This document shows positions 23,644 through 34,710 of a DNA stretch of 64,000 nt, piece by piece (positions within the stretch are counted from its first letter, which is position 1; the number at the start of each line of letters is the position of its first letter). The position numbers and the translations under genes are program-made. The notes under the pieces were generated by a model. That model was given only the letters and a program-made list of their open reading frames with translations. It searched no databases and was not told where the DNA came from. Source of the stretch: Seiridium cupressi. Taxonomy: Eukaryota; Ascomycota; Sordariomycetes; Amphisphaeriales; Sporocadaceae. Location: contig JARVKI010000025.1 of the NCBI GenBank assembly GCA_036674765.1, positions 124,001 to 188,000 on the forward strand, in the 5' to 3' direction.

Positions 23644-24507
23644 ATGCCCACGTACACCGACAAATGGCACAACGATGTCTATCCTCAGATAGATGCCAAG
23701 CGACCAGAACTCTCTATGAAGGGAAAAAGGATCGTGATTACGGGAGGAGCAGGAGGCATAGGTGCTGCCACTGCCCGCGCTTTTGCCATTGCAGGTGCGA
23801 CCGAAGTGTACCTCCTGGGCAGAACACTCGAAACACTAGAGTCAACCAAGAGTTCGCTCCAAGGTCAATTTCCCAAAACCAAATTCATCGTCCTAAAGAA
23901 GGACATTGCCGATGCCGATAGCACAAGCAATTCTTTCGATGCAATTGCCGAAGCTGGACCCATCGATGTCTACATCAACAACGCCGGATACCTCGCTGAT
24001 CTGGGTCCTGTTGCGTCAACGGTCGTCCTCGATTGGTGGAAGGCATTTGATGTCAACGTCCGTGGCTCTGTCTACGCCTTGCAGAAGGTTCTTAAGAACA
24101 TCAGCCAGAGCGGAGTAATTATCAACGTGACAAGTGCCGTGGCTCATATCCCGCACGCGCCCGGCCAGTCCGCCTATGCTGCGAGTAAGCTGGGTGCATC
24201 GAAGATATTCGAGTATATCCAGTTCGAGCATCCTAACTTGAGAGTCTTCAACCTCCAGCCGGGTGTCATCGAGGCCACCGGGTTAGCCTCGAAGGCGGCA
24301 GCGCAAGGCGGGTACTCGTGGCCGCAGCAGGACACTCTCGAGCTGCCTGCCAATTTCATGGTCTGGCTTTCGTCGCCGTTCGCATCGTTTCTCAAGGGAA
24401 GATTCGTCTGGGCCAATTGGGACGTTACAGAGCTCGAAGCGAAACGTCAAGCCCTCGAGGAGAATCCCGCCTTGCTTACTCTCGGATTAAATGGGTGGCC
24501 GCAGTGA
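23644..24507 (+). CDS. Short-chain dehydrogenase/reductase (classical SDR)
   Basis: An intronless gene of 287 residues, normal for a classical SDR. The Rossmann dinucleotide motif TGGAGGIG is at 33-40 and NNAG at 112-115. The catalytic serine is S164 (INVTSAVAHI), with Y178 and K182 in the YxxxK motif (YAASK), and the segment after it (NLQPGVIEATG) is typical. The arginine after the second strand (LLGRTLE) suggests NADP(H) preference. The catalytic set is complete, so a cytosolic oxidoreductase is expected. The substrate is unknown. It lies between a secreted glycosidase-like gene and a decayed dynamin-like gene, which gives no pathway hint by itself. Confidence 0.93.
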   Translation: MPTYTDKWHNDVYPQIDAKRPELSMKGKRIVITGGAGGIGAATARAFAIAGATEVYLLGRTLETLESTKSSLQGQFPKTKFIVLKKDIADADSTSNSFDAIAEAGPIDVYINNAGYLADLGPVASTVVLDWWKAFDVNVRGSVYALQKVLKNISQSGVIINVTSAVAHIPHAPGQSAYAASKLGASKIFEYIQFEHPNLRVFNLQPGVIEATGLASKAAAQGGYSWPQQDTLELPANFMVWLSSPFASFLKGRFVWANWDVTELEAKRQALEENPALLTLGLNGWPQ

Positions 24508-25383
24508 AGGACTGGCAGTATGATATGATGATGCGCCATCTTATCTTGAGGTTCGAATGAAATTTGTCATATTAAGATAGGCGTTCCTCACGTATAGTAA
24601 TAGTACATTATTCAACAAGGTGTGTCACCATGGTGGTCTCTCATGTGGTGTGTGCGTGTGTGTCATGGAAGACATGTTAACAGAAATCAAGCGACCACAT
24701 GGTCTGGGGAGACTATGAAGATATAGGCTGGTGCATTTAAGGTTTTAGCAGGAGCCAGACAAGAAAGCCCAGATACAACGCAAGATTAATAAATGTGCAT
24801 TTGCTTCACCTTGTGGGGGACTAGCTACCGGGCATGGCGGTGTCTAAGACCTTATGAGCTTTAGTCGTGGCGCCTAAATGCAGTGGGCAGTTCCAGTGGC
24901 GTTAACCCCTAGATTCAACAGTAGGCCACTAAACTTTGTCCAATTAGTGGGAGAGCCAGTGCGACCAAGCCTCTACGAACACAGCACCCTCCAATGTAGC
25001 GTCCTGCCTCGCGGGCCCCATAGCGGCATCAATGATGACTTACCATCCTAGGTGTGAGTCAAGTTGGTAACTAACGATCCAGCGTAGCTCAGCGACATGA
25101 ACTCCAAGTGCACACGATGCGATTTATAATGATTATAGGACTAAATGGTCTCTACCGAGAGGATTCAGACGCTTATTAGACTATGTTTTTAGAAAGAGAT
25201 TGAAAAAGAAAACCAGGTGCGCAACGTCCACCTGAGCCCCAACACAACATCACCGTGGAAAAAGAGCATTGGTTAGCGACATCCCCTTGACTTGATGCCA
25301 TGCGACCGTGCTTGGTGACTTCGAGTCCGAGACCCATGTCTACCCAAATCCAAACCTCACAGGCCAAGCTCGGCCGGACAATT
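24508..25383. other. Convergent intergenic region
   Basis: It contains a short imperfect TG tract near 24645-24663. No gene is seen. Confidence 0.5.
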
Positions 25384-28062
25384 TTACCCTGGTCCCTTCA
25401 GCACGTTCAGAGCACTCTCAAAGCTGTCAATATCACGGGCCAGTTTCTCTCTGTGCTTGGCAATAGGAGCATCCTCGGCCGCGATCATCTCCAGTTCATC
25501 CTCATTCAGTTCCAACACCATCTCAGTGCTGAAGACGTTGAGTGGACTAGTTTTGCCCGTTAGTAGACAATGATTGACGGCTTGCTGACAGACGACGTCG
25601 ACGAAACGCTTCTGCGCGACCTTGTAGTAGCTCTTCAGCACGTCGTGCATATATGTTCGCACATGCTCCGAGTTGGCCATATTTATCGCGAGGTTGCTGA
25701 GCAAGTCGTGGCTCAATACGATACTACTCTCACGAGTATCTCCATCTTCTGCAAATGGGTTATATGGGTTGTGAGGGGAACGAGGGCAACTTGTTTGGAT
25801 GCCCAGTATCTCCAGAGCTGACGCCAGTCGATCAACTTGGTCTTTTTGCAGATTATCATTGAAGTAATGATTCTGTGTCAAGGGAACGCCATCCAATTCA
25901 ATCTCCAGGAGGAACTTTGCGTGGTCCATTGCCCTGCGATAAGACTTTTGGAGATCATCGAGTAGATATCCATTCCAGAGTTCTTCTAGAACTCGGCTCT
26001 CGGGACATATATGTTTCAGAGTCTCTGCAATTAAGTGATGCACCAGAGTGACGACTTTCGCCACGTGTGACAGTGTGATTGATTCCCACTTCTTGGCTTG
26101 TTCTTTGAACAACGTGGCAAGAAGAGCACCGTTGAACTAAGGTCATGCTCAGCGATGGTTCTTAATGAGGATGGCGCAACTTACAGTGCCCAGATCTTGC
26201 CCACGGCTGCTATTGTAGACGTCTTCGATGTAGTCCATGATGTCTTCATGATCATCAATCTCGGGCAGCGGGGCACCAGCGAAACGAATAATATCTTCCA
26301 GGTCGGGGTTATCGTTCAACTACAAAGGGCCCTTCTGTCCTCTTGGAACATTCGAGATGCTTTTCTTTGCCATTTGATCGTTCTGGAGACTTTCTTGTGG
26401 TGCAAAAGGTCTCGTGTGCCCATGTCTCCGCATCTCGTGTCCGTAAACCTCATTCGCCTTTATGACCTGAGTGATTAGCCTTAGATCATGTCTTTCCGAG
26501 AAAACCTGGTCACCACCATAATAAGCGGTAAAGGAATTTCAAGCCAACGACTGATATTTTTCGCAGATTCTGTTCACGAAAGCTCGTTGTGCGTGTGGAG
26601 TGCTTCGTGACGGGCCCATCTGATCAACACATCTCCTGGCCATATTCCATTCTCGGTGAACATCCAATTTGAGTTTCGGAAACTCTTTTCGAATGAGGTC
26701 GATAAGTAACTCATGCACGCGTTCCTTCAAGGCATCCATCCCCGATTTCATGGTAAACCTCAGAACAGACCAGGGAGGTTCGGGGAAGAATTGTTTCTCC
26801 TTCACCTGGCCCTGCTGAAGTGACATACCCACATCGTCTGGTCCACGATTTCTCACGATGTAGTATCCAAGAGTAAGATCACCTCTCTTACCAGTCACAT
26901 AGTCGATGACGATCTTTTGGACTGAGTGCTCGATAGCGAGATCTGGTTTTGTCATGACTGCCATAGTTCTGGACATGCTATGATCGGCCTTCTTGGCCAA
27001 ATTCAAAATCTCTTGAGTCGTCGCAGGATCCACATTGCTAGGCATAATCGCGAGAATACTAGATGGTTGTTTGTCAGCTGATACAGTTCATAATTTAATG
27101 AGGTGAATTGCTTACATAGTCCTGCTATCCCTTACTAGAAGTCACGACGGTTAGCTTTCACATGTAGAAAATGAAAAAAAATCAGACCCAGACTATAAGG
27201 TTGTTGATCAAGCCTCAAACGCATTGAAAGAAGAGTCACATACTATACGTCTTCACCATATTCATGACGAGCTCTATGTCGCTCTCGCTAGTCACACCTA
27301 GGGAGATAGATATTAGTACCGTCAGGTCCATCTTTAGCTACCTTAAGTGCTCAAATCTTCAGTTTCTTGGCGGAAGATGCCGGGGACATCAATGACAGTG
27401 AGATGATTGTCTTCTTAATCGGTCAGTAAAGCAGTGGACAAGAGGAACTTGCGTATGACTCTGCAATACTCACCTGTGGGCCAAGCTTCTCAATCTTGAG
27501 AATGTGCTCGCTAAATGTCGGCAACGCAGAGCCGTCACTAGAAGTAGGCTTTTTATTCGTTCGGATCCCAAAAGCCACATTCGCCTATCAAGGTATCAAA
27601 ATCGGTACTAGTTCTCGAACAGAAATACTCACCTCTTCGAAAAGCTGAGCAAGGCTTTCAGAATATAGATTGGTTATACTACGGCGAAAGCCCTTTAGTC
27701 GTTCTTGTTCTGCAATTTCCGTGTCCTGATGAGGAATGATCGAAACAGTGATGCTCTCCTCTGAATCACGACGATACGTTATCTGAGTAACGTATCTAGT
27801 GCAAAGCTCCACATCACGAGGGAACGCAAATCCAGTCAAACCTTCGAGTACTGAACTTTTACCGGAAGATTGGTCTCCAACAGCGACAAGCTATAGTAGT
27901 CAGTATTGATCAAATATTGAGGAAGCGATAATATACCTGAGGGAGTGCAACTCGCGTACCGACAAACTCTTGCAGCTTGTCAACCTTTGTTAAGATGGAA
28001 AGGTTGCCAGGAATCTGTGGTTCTTGGCCTGCAATGTTGTTTATGTTCATGTTCTTGGCCAT
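25384..28062 (-). pseudogene. Decayed dynamin-family GTPase gene
   Basis: From the start MAKNMNINN at 28062 the exons encode a dynamin GTPase domain: P-loop GDQSSGKSSVLEG, G3 DVPGIF, G4 TKPD, with IILAIMPSNVDPATTQEI across a normal intron. The middle domain and the C-terminal GTPase effector domain (from FNGALLATLFKEQAKKW to the stop at 25384) follow. Three lesions block it. After DVPGIFRQETE the expected donor reads AT instead of GT (27356) and runs into TAA. TGA interrupts the frame at 26541-26539 and TAG at 26322-26320, with clear homology continuing on both sides. Similar fungal proteins are Mx/Vps1-like and about 700 residues long. An AT-AG intron could rescue the first lesion but not the stops. 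Confidence 0.8.
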
Positions 28063-29148
28063 ATCAATCGACCTGATCCTTGATACTGACAAGGAAATAT
28101 CAATGGTTGAATGGAAATATGAAAATTTCCTCCGATGAAAGAGTTTCTTGAACGGCCATGTCATATCATAAGTCGAGAAGCTGTCATGAGTGACATGTTA
28201 CCATCATACATAGAACCTTGCAATTGATCCACCCTTTGGGTCGACTTGCCAAATGCCCTTGTTACTTCCATCTCCACGAGTCTCACATCATGTGCCTAAT
28301 GGCATCTCATGTGCAGCCACTGTTCCAATGCTCATCTGATTCGTGTTATATTCTGATGATGTGTTATTTTTTAAATTCTAAAGCTTTGGGAGCCAACCAA
28401 AATGGTACAAGACTTACCGATATGGTGCGCTCCTGCTGGAGGGCGGGCGGTGGTAGGCCTCCTGCTCCCGGACCGCTATCGTACGAATTGATAGGTGGAC
28501 ATAGACTCCGATCCTCCTGGTACGCATCATTATTGGACGAGAATGCTGCGATTAAGTAGCCAGCCTTCATTGGCCCCCTTAACGGGCTGCCTATGGCTAT
28601 GCGGATTCAGTCAATGAAAGAGCTGCAGAAAGAAAAAAAAAAAAACGCATAGTTTTTCCCGTGGTCGCAGGCTCTTGATGTTGCACTACATCCACTAGAG
28701 CTTATTCCTCGAATTCTAAAGTTTAAGCATCAAGTCGAGATTAGACGAGGAGATCCTAGTGGAAGATTTAGAGGTGTGATTTATGATCACGTCATTGTGT
28801 GACTACCCAACCTTGACCAAACCTCTGCCCATCATTGTTTTTTCCAAGTCTTGATAATAGGCCCTTCAATGTCTAGGTCGATTATTGGATGATGCAATAC
28901 AGATTCCTCATTTTTATTCACCTACCTGCCCTTGAGAAGCAAATAGGAATCACGCCCTGTCTTGGCTACGATGGTGCCGCACTTGTTGTCGCTCTGTCTG
29001 CTGTCTGGCGACCCCCCTCCTCTCATTGCCAAATCGTTTCGCACTCAAGGCCGAGTTCTAACGGATCATCGCCCATATGATCTTAACCTTCAATACTACC
29101 ATCAGACACAATAACATCGGGCGACATTCTCTGATTTCTGAAATCATC
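28063..29148. other. Divergent intergenic region
   Basis: It has an A13 run at about 28633-28645. No gene is recognised. Confidence 0.5.
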
Positions 29149-29619
29149 ATGACTGGTCAAAAGCCGAAGAGCAGAGGATGGGGTATGTACCCACAGCTGC
29201 ACGACAAAGTGCTACAGGAACTCAATAACGACGGTCTCACTCCCGAATTCTTTCACACTGATTATGAGCGAGGATTCAGTAAGAGTTATGATACCAATAT
29301 CATGGGACGGTTCACTTGCAGAAACAACAAGTGTAACATGAAGGGGTGGTCAAGCAGGCAGATCGCCATCACCATACGAATGTACCACGGAAATAAATAC
29401 AACGCAAGAGTATACTATCAACGCTGCAGGGGCTGTGATAGTCCCAGTCGACCATCCCTGGACGACTCGTACGCGGAGCGGATTGCATATCGCATTAAGA
29501 AGTGGTCTGGATTCCACGTGGAGGCGCCCCCATTCACATCTCACAGCCAGGGACCGCACGAGAGTCATCTATGTGAGGGATGTAAGCATGGCCATTGCAG
29601 TGAACGACGACTTGGTTAG
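29149..29619 (+). CDS. 3CxxC-type zinc-binding domain protein
   Basis: An intronless frame of 156 codons starts at MTGQKPKSRGWGMYP. Cysteine pairs are spaced as in the 3CxxC zinc-binding domain shared by fungi and animal receptor-transporting proteins: FTCRNNKCNMKGWSS, then an extended strand region (RMYHGNKYNARVYYQRCRGC), an ARG/LYS-rich helix (ERIAYRIKKWSG), and a final CEGCKHGHC followed by a short tail. The histidine/cysteine-rich end HESHLCEGCKHGHC supports metal binding. In fungi such small proteins are usually uncharacterised. An upstream in-frame ATG-like extension of 24 codons is not needed. Confidence 0.75.
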   Translation: MTGQKPKSRGWGMYPQLHDKVLQELNNDGLTPEFFHTDYERGFSKSYDTNIMGRFTCRNNKCNMKGWSSRQIAITIRMYHGNKYNARVYYQRCRGCDSPSRPSLDDSYAERIAYRIKKWSGFHVEAPPFTSHSQGPHESHLCEGCKHGHCSERRLG

Positions 29620-30235
29620 GTCAACGAGGTAATTAGGTCCTACATATACTACTTTGGAACAAGTTATTGATGGACAGTAGTTATAGCTGCGCGAATCCCC
29701 ATTCAATGATCGGATTGAAGGACGTCGGCAGGCTTGGCGGTCGAAGCCAGGAAACTACAAGGCTCCGAAGCTGGTATTATTGTCTTTTTTTCCTCATAAT
29801 TACCTGTCACGGCCGCCGATTGAACTGGGCGTTGCTGCGTCGAGTCATTCATCTGGAATAGGACTGGCGTCGACCAATACCATAAGGTTGTGCCTCACAT
29901 GTCAAGGAGTTCAGGGTGGGGGAACAACCTAGTACGCAAGATAGAAAGAAAGATTATACCAATGCGCATAATGAGTAAGGAAAAGACAGCTATGTGGTTG
30001 GGAGTATAATACTGAATATTTAGTACCAAGTGTCACAGACTAGCGCTAGCGCTAGCTGCTGGCAGACCTGAGTATTTAGGTAGGAGCTTGGAGCTTACCT
30101 CCAGCTCTTCAACTTTTGTAATTTACACAACTTATGGAAGACCTTGAAGCTCAGCCTTTTGACCCTGGTAAACCGTGACACCAAGGTATCTCTCTGCCTA
30201 ATGTTCCATAGCCACTGTGTCGGCGCTCCCACAAA
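29620..30235. other. Convergent intergenic region with a palindrome
   Basis: No gene is recognised. A 16-bp palindrome at 30040-30055 is listed separately. Confidence 0.5.
30040..30055. repeat. Perfect 16-bp palindrome CTAGCGCTAGCGCTAG
   Basis: A self-complementary run built from the hexamer TAGCGC. It lies about 180 bp beyond the stop of the MFS pseudogene. A role is not evident. Confidence 0.7.
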
Positions 30236-32059
30236 TCACGTCTGCCCCTCCTTGGCTGGTGTGTTTTCTGCTTCTTTAATACCAAATTCACTGCGCAACG
30301 AAGCCCGCAACGGTATGTCCTTCTCAAAGAAGGTAAAGATAGCAGCGAGCCCAAATACCGCCGCCCCCACAGCCCAGGTCATCCTCAGCGCATCTGTATA
30401 CACTCCGATAATCTCCGACTGTACGTCTGGAGAAAAGGAAAGCACAAAGTCTCTTGCCGCATAGCCATATGCATTACCAGCACCGAGGAGGTCCCGCGCG
30501 GCTGGGTCCGAGATTTGCCACAGGTGCTTGCTGAAGATGTTGTTGAACACCGTGGCGGGAATGGTGACGCCCCAGATAGCGCCATAGCTTCGGATGTATG
30601 CCCAGGTCGAGGTCGATGCTCCACTGTCTGCGTCTGTCAAGCCAGCCTGCACGGCAGGCAGCAGCGAGGCCGCCATTGCGCCATTGCCGAGAGAGGTCAC
30701 CAGTTGTAGACACCCACATAGCCGTACTGGACCTTGCATCCAAGGCAGCAAAGCTGGCCATACCGGCCGCCATGGAGACAACCCCCACATCGTGTAGAAG
30801 CTTGTACCTTCCAGCACGAGACAAGTATTGACCGGCCAGGATGGCAGCAGGCAGTAAGCCAAGCAACGTTGGGAGAAGCTGCACTCCAGACCGGCTTGGC
30901 GTGGCAAGCTGGACAGCCTGGAAGTACACCGGGAGGAAATAGAGAGTCCAGAGGGTCATGAGAGCGTGCACGAAGGTGATTAGGAAGGCAATGTTTGTTG
31001 TGCGATTGCTGAACAGATGGGATGGCATGGTTGCGCGTTTACAGAAACGTGAAGCTTCCCAAGTATGGAACATGCCAATTCCTGCCAGGCCGACGATCAG
31101 GGGTACGAGGGTTCGAGCATCTGACCATGGGTAGTCGACGCCAGCGTAGGTCAGGCTGTATAGTATAGAAGTCGATGAGGCAAGGATCAGGAGATTACCA
31201 ATGTAATCTAGTTCCATGATCTTTTCTTTGGACGAGGCTTTAACATACTTGACCTTATGAATGCGAGCAGGAAGAGCAGCGAAACACCTCCGATGGGGAG
31301 GTTAATCCAAAACACCCAGCGCCAGCTCGAGTTCTGGACGATGATGCCACCGATGAGTGGGCCGACGAACAAACCAATGGCAAAGAAGGCACTGAAAAGA
31401 CCTATGAATTTGCCCCGTTCCCTAAGAGGAACAAGATCGCAGATAACGAGATCGACCAGCATGTTGAGCCCGCCACTACCCAGGCCTTGGATAGCTCTAC
31501 CGACGGTAAGAACTCCACCGTTATTAGCACCGCCGGCAATGCCGCTGCCAATAGTGAAGATGGCGACGCTAACAATCAAGGGCCATCGTCTTCCCCAAGC
31601 ATCGGCAAATTGGCCAATGATGGGAACGAATGCGGTACTTTGAGTGTACTAGTTAGCTTTGTCGGCCAGCGTTGTAGATGCAAAGTGGAAAGAGGATGAA
31701 TGTAGTGCATCAATGTAGGCAATAGCACGCTTACTAACCTTGTCAATACGAAAGAGTTCACAGCCCAAACATAGTTTTTGCCCAATTCTAGGTCGTGAAC
31801 AATGGTAGGTAGAGCGGTGGAGACCGCGGTGACTTCCGTAGCCGGAGAGTAATGTAGTAACCATCAATGCAGGAAAAATGGCCCAGAAGCGCCACGACTT
31901 CCTTTGCGTAGAGTCTCCCTCTTGATTATTCTCAACTTCATTGCTGTTGTGAAAGGTGTCGGGGTTGTTGTTGTCGATTTCATGGGTCTCGCTTGCAACG
32001 GCGGTGAGGGGGACGCCGCTGTCTCTGGGTTTGTTTGGAGGTGATTGATTCTGACCCAT
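30236..32059 (-). pseudogene. Frameshifted 14-TM MFS drug/metabolite exporter gene
   Basis: The start MGQNQSPPNKPRDS leads to a membrane region matching the DHA2-like 14-helix exporter family: EVTAVSTALPTIVHDLELG, YVWAVNSFVLT, IGQFADAWGRRWPLI (motif A), GSGGLNMLVDLVICDLVPLR, FVGPLIGGIIVQNSSWRWVF (motif C), then helices 7-14 ending RSEFGIKEAENTP. The frame has to change near 31842 (one extra base before the first helix pair), near 31254 (after LLFLLAFI), and near 30705-30716 (a net loss of two bases in TAMWV..QLVTSLG). No intron explains any of these. It faces an intact AflR-type regulator across 371 bp, the usual layout of a cluster exporter and its regulator. Confidence 0.85.
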
Positions 32060-32430
32060 CTTGACCAGGAATATAGTAGACAGAGATGAAGATTTGAGCG
32101 GTGCGCTAATGTGTGGACTGTCGCGTAGACGAGACAGGAGTAGAAAGCCACAATAAACATGCGAGGTTCAATATATACGCTGGAACAACATCTGAAGGTC
32201 AACCATTAATTATACACCAGAAGGATCTCATAGTACAAAACGACTATAATGCCGAATAGGAGCTCTAACACCGATTCGGCGTCATGTACGGGATCAGAAG
32301 TGGGTCGACGGTACCGAGTTTACGGTTCGGCGTTATAGAAATTGGGGGCTCAGTAGGTGCGCTATTGAATTGCGTGTTGCCGTTGTCCACTCTCACCATT
32401 TATTGGATCTCTGTCTAACCACTCGAAACC
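32060..32430. promoter_or_regulatory. Shared divergent promoter of exporter pseudogene and regulator
   Basis: This is the 371-bp space between divergent starts. AT-rich blocks are near 32200-32260. No specific operator is assigned. Confidence 0.4.
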
Positions 32431-33672
32431 ATGCCTAGAGACCAAAGTTGCAATCCATCAAACCGATTAGCTTGCGATCGATGTCATTCGCAGAAGTTGA
32501 GATGCCAAAGACAATCGGGTCAAGGCAGCTGCGCTCGGTGCACCCGCCTCAACGAGCAGTGTGTCTTCAGCCCTCGACAGCGCCGAACTGTAAAACACAA
32601 GGAGCCGGCAGCGAACGGCGCCATCAAAACACGACAAGAAGCACACGTCGATGCGCCTTTTGACTTGGTCTTTCCTTCGGACGTCGATGATTTATTAGAT
32701 AATGACTACGACGAAAGATTAATCCCTGGCTCGGTTTCCACCCAATTATCCCCTACACTTGAGTTCTCAGACCAGGATCCCTCGTCTCTAGCTACGGAGT
32801 GGTTCAGTACGTTGCTGTCACCGCCGCAATCGTCAAGCAACATCAGCGAGATTTTCACAGCTTCAAGCAATGGAGTATTTCCCGACCTGTCGACGGAGAG
32901 ATGCACCTCTCACGAGGCCACTGAGAGTCAGGTCGTCACTAATGATGAGTCTACGCACTGCGGCAATCTGGATCCAGGCACCGGCCAAGTCAATCTTTCT
33001 AAACTCGTTCGGGAGCTAGCAGAGCTCAACGTCTGCCTCTTCGACCATGCTGCAATACTGCCACCGATTGAGTTGCAGTCGCCTTCAGACAGGATACCCT
33101 CGCCCGATGGCCGCCTTTTTGCTATTGATGAAACATTCCGCATGACGCAGCAGCTTGTCGATATCATGGGACGACTCTTTCCCCGCTCGGGTTCTCCACC
33201 CGGTCCTGTGCCTGATCAGGGGACATTACTGCTGATTCTGTCGTGCGCCAACCGAGTCTTTGACGTTTATGAGATCATATTTGGTCACATGCGTGGCTGC
33301 ATCAAGCACAATATAACACCGTTGACGATGGACGGGAAAACGATAATTGTCCCCGAGCTCCGCATCGGGTCATTCGCGCCCCCTAAGCCCACCGCTATCG
33401 CTATGCAAATGCTTATGATGGCGATGATGGCGTCGGAATTATTCGATCAGCTTCAACAGGCGCTCGGTGTTTGGGAACAGAACGCAACGCCACCCGTGCG
33501 GAGCATTCATGGCCATTTCGAACGGATTGAGCATACCACAAGCTCGAGCTCGCGTTTCCCAAAATTCACACAAGAGGCGACTTCAGAGATATCCAGGAGG
33601 GATGGTAGTGTCGCAGCTAAAATTATCAATACGCGTCAGCTTCTGCTGAGCATGCCAGGAATACAACAATAA
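32431..33672 (+). CDS. Zn2Cys6 transcription factor, AflR type
   Basis: An intronless gene of 413 residues. The zinc cluster has cysteines 15, 18, 25, 34, 37 and 44 (C-X2-C-X6-C-X8-C-X2-C-X6-C) with the basic segment SQKLRC. A serine-rich linker follows. The C-terminal half carries the helix pattern of AflR-like cluster regulators ([40 protein letters not shown]). AflR-type proteins regulate secondary-metabolite clusters in Aspergillus and relatives. The adjacent divergent transporter is broken while this gene has an uninterrupted frame, so it may be a recent orphan or may regulate genes elsewhere. The target is unknown. Confidence 0.88.
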   Translation: MPRDQSCNPSNRLACDRCHSQKLRCQRQSGQGSCARCTRLNEQCVFSPRQRRTVKHKEPAANGAIKTRQEAHVDAPFDLVFPSDVDDLLDNDYDERLIPGSVSTQLSPTLEFSDQDPSSLATEWFSTLLSPPQSSSNISEIFTASSNGVFPDLSTERCTSHEATESQVVTNDESTHCGNLDPGTGQVNLSKLVRELAELNVCLFDHAAILPPIELQSPSDRIPSPDGRLFAIDETFRMTQQLVDIMGRLFPRSGSPPGPVPDQGTLLLILSCANRVFDVYEIIFGHMRGCIKHNITPLTMDGKTIIVPELRIGSFAPPKPTAIAMQMLMMAMMASELFDQLQQALGVWEQNATPPVRSIHGHFERIEHTTSSSSRFPKFTQEATSEISRRDGSVAAKIINTRQLLLSMPGIQQ

Positions 33673-34710
33673 GGAAACTCTACAACGGACAGAAGGTGTC
33701 AACAAAGAACATAACCTACCATTGACAAAATTGGACTTCAGAAACTGCCAATAGTCTTTGTCCCAGGCTGGGAGAAACTTGTTACGTCACAATCCGTGAC
33801 ACATGATTGGATTGAACAGACAAAATCTTATCCTCAATTATTGGAAAGTAAAGACGGTGAAAATGAGAACTCACAGCTGAGTAAGATAGCCTCTATCTGA
33901 GGTAGCTGCATAGCTGCGTGTGGCCGCTCAGCCAGGCCTTAGTCAGGTCCTACAATGACGTGAGGAGTTTATTCACGGTATCGTACACTTTATGACTGAG
34001 TCTGCTGAACCCCGCGTAGACCGCGATCGCGGCCACGATACGTCGTATCAATCACGCTCGAGACGGAAAGGCAGAAACCATCGGGGTGGGTCCAGCGCTT
34101 AATCCATGGCCCCCTCCTCAGAAGACCATCCTATAGGATTCTAGAAGCCGCGTTCGGTCTTTAGCGGCATTGGGGAATTCCAGCTCTGCTATTCTCATTG
34201 GACGGTGCCGGTGAATTTACGACCAATCCGGCCGACGAGCTGAACCCCATTTCCCCAGCCCAAGCCAACATTGAAAAGTCAACTTGAGCAATCAACAGTA
34301 ATTGTGGATTTCATCACCGTGCAACTGTTCTCGATTCGTTGCTCGGTAGCATCGAGTCTCCGCAGGCCTTTCCAGAGGCGGCTATCACCTCGTTGCTGTC
34401 ATGAGAGGTCCTTTTTTCGCTCCAACCCTCTGCGCGCCACCAACAAGAAAAACCATGGCCAATATCATACCGCGCAGCCGAGCCGGGGCCAGCTGATCGA
34501 CCGGCAATGATAGACCTTGAATAGTCTCTTCTATTTTCGGTGTGACCCGAGGGATCGGGGAAATGTAAGCCGGGCCTACTGTTGTGCAGCCCACACCCTG
34601 GCGCAGCACTCTTATGTCTTGACCGAGCTGCCACTCTCCTCTTTCTTAGCTTGTCTCACCAACACTTCTTTTTCTCCGATGTCCATGTGTTCGTCGGCGC
34701 ATCATCCAAC
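33673..34710. other. Intergenic, nothing recognised
   Basis: About 1 kb upstream of the rhodopsin-domain gene. Short antisense frames around 34314-34634 have no domain support. Confidence 0.5.

Noticed and set aside
27410..27480. Apparent frame break in the dynamin-like gene before DVPGIF
   Set aside because: An alternative donor (GTATTG) gives the right phase, so this junction was not counted among the lesions.
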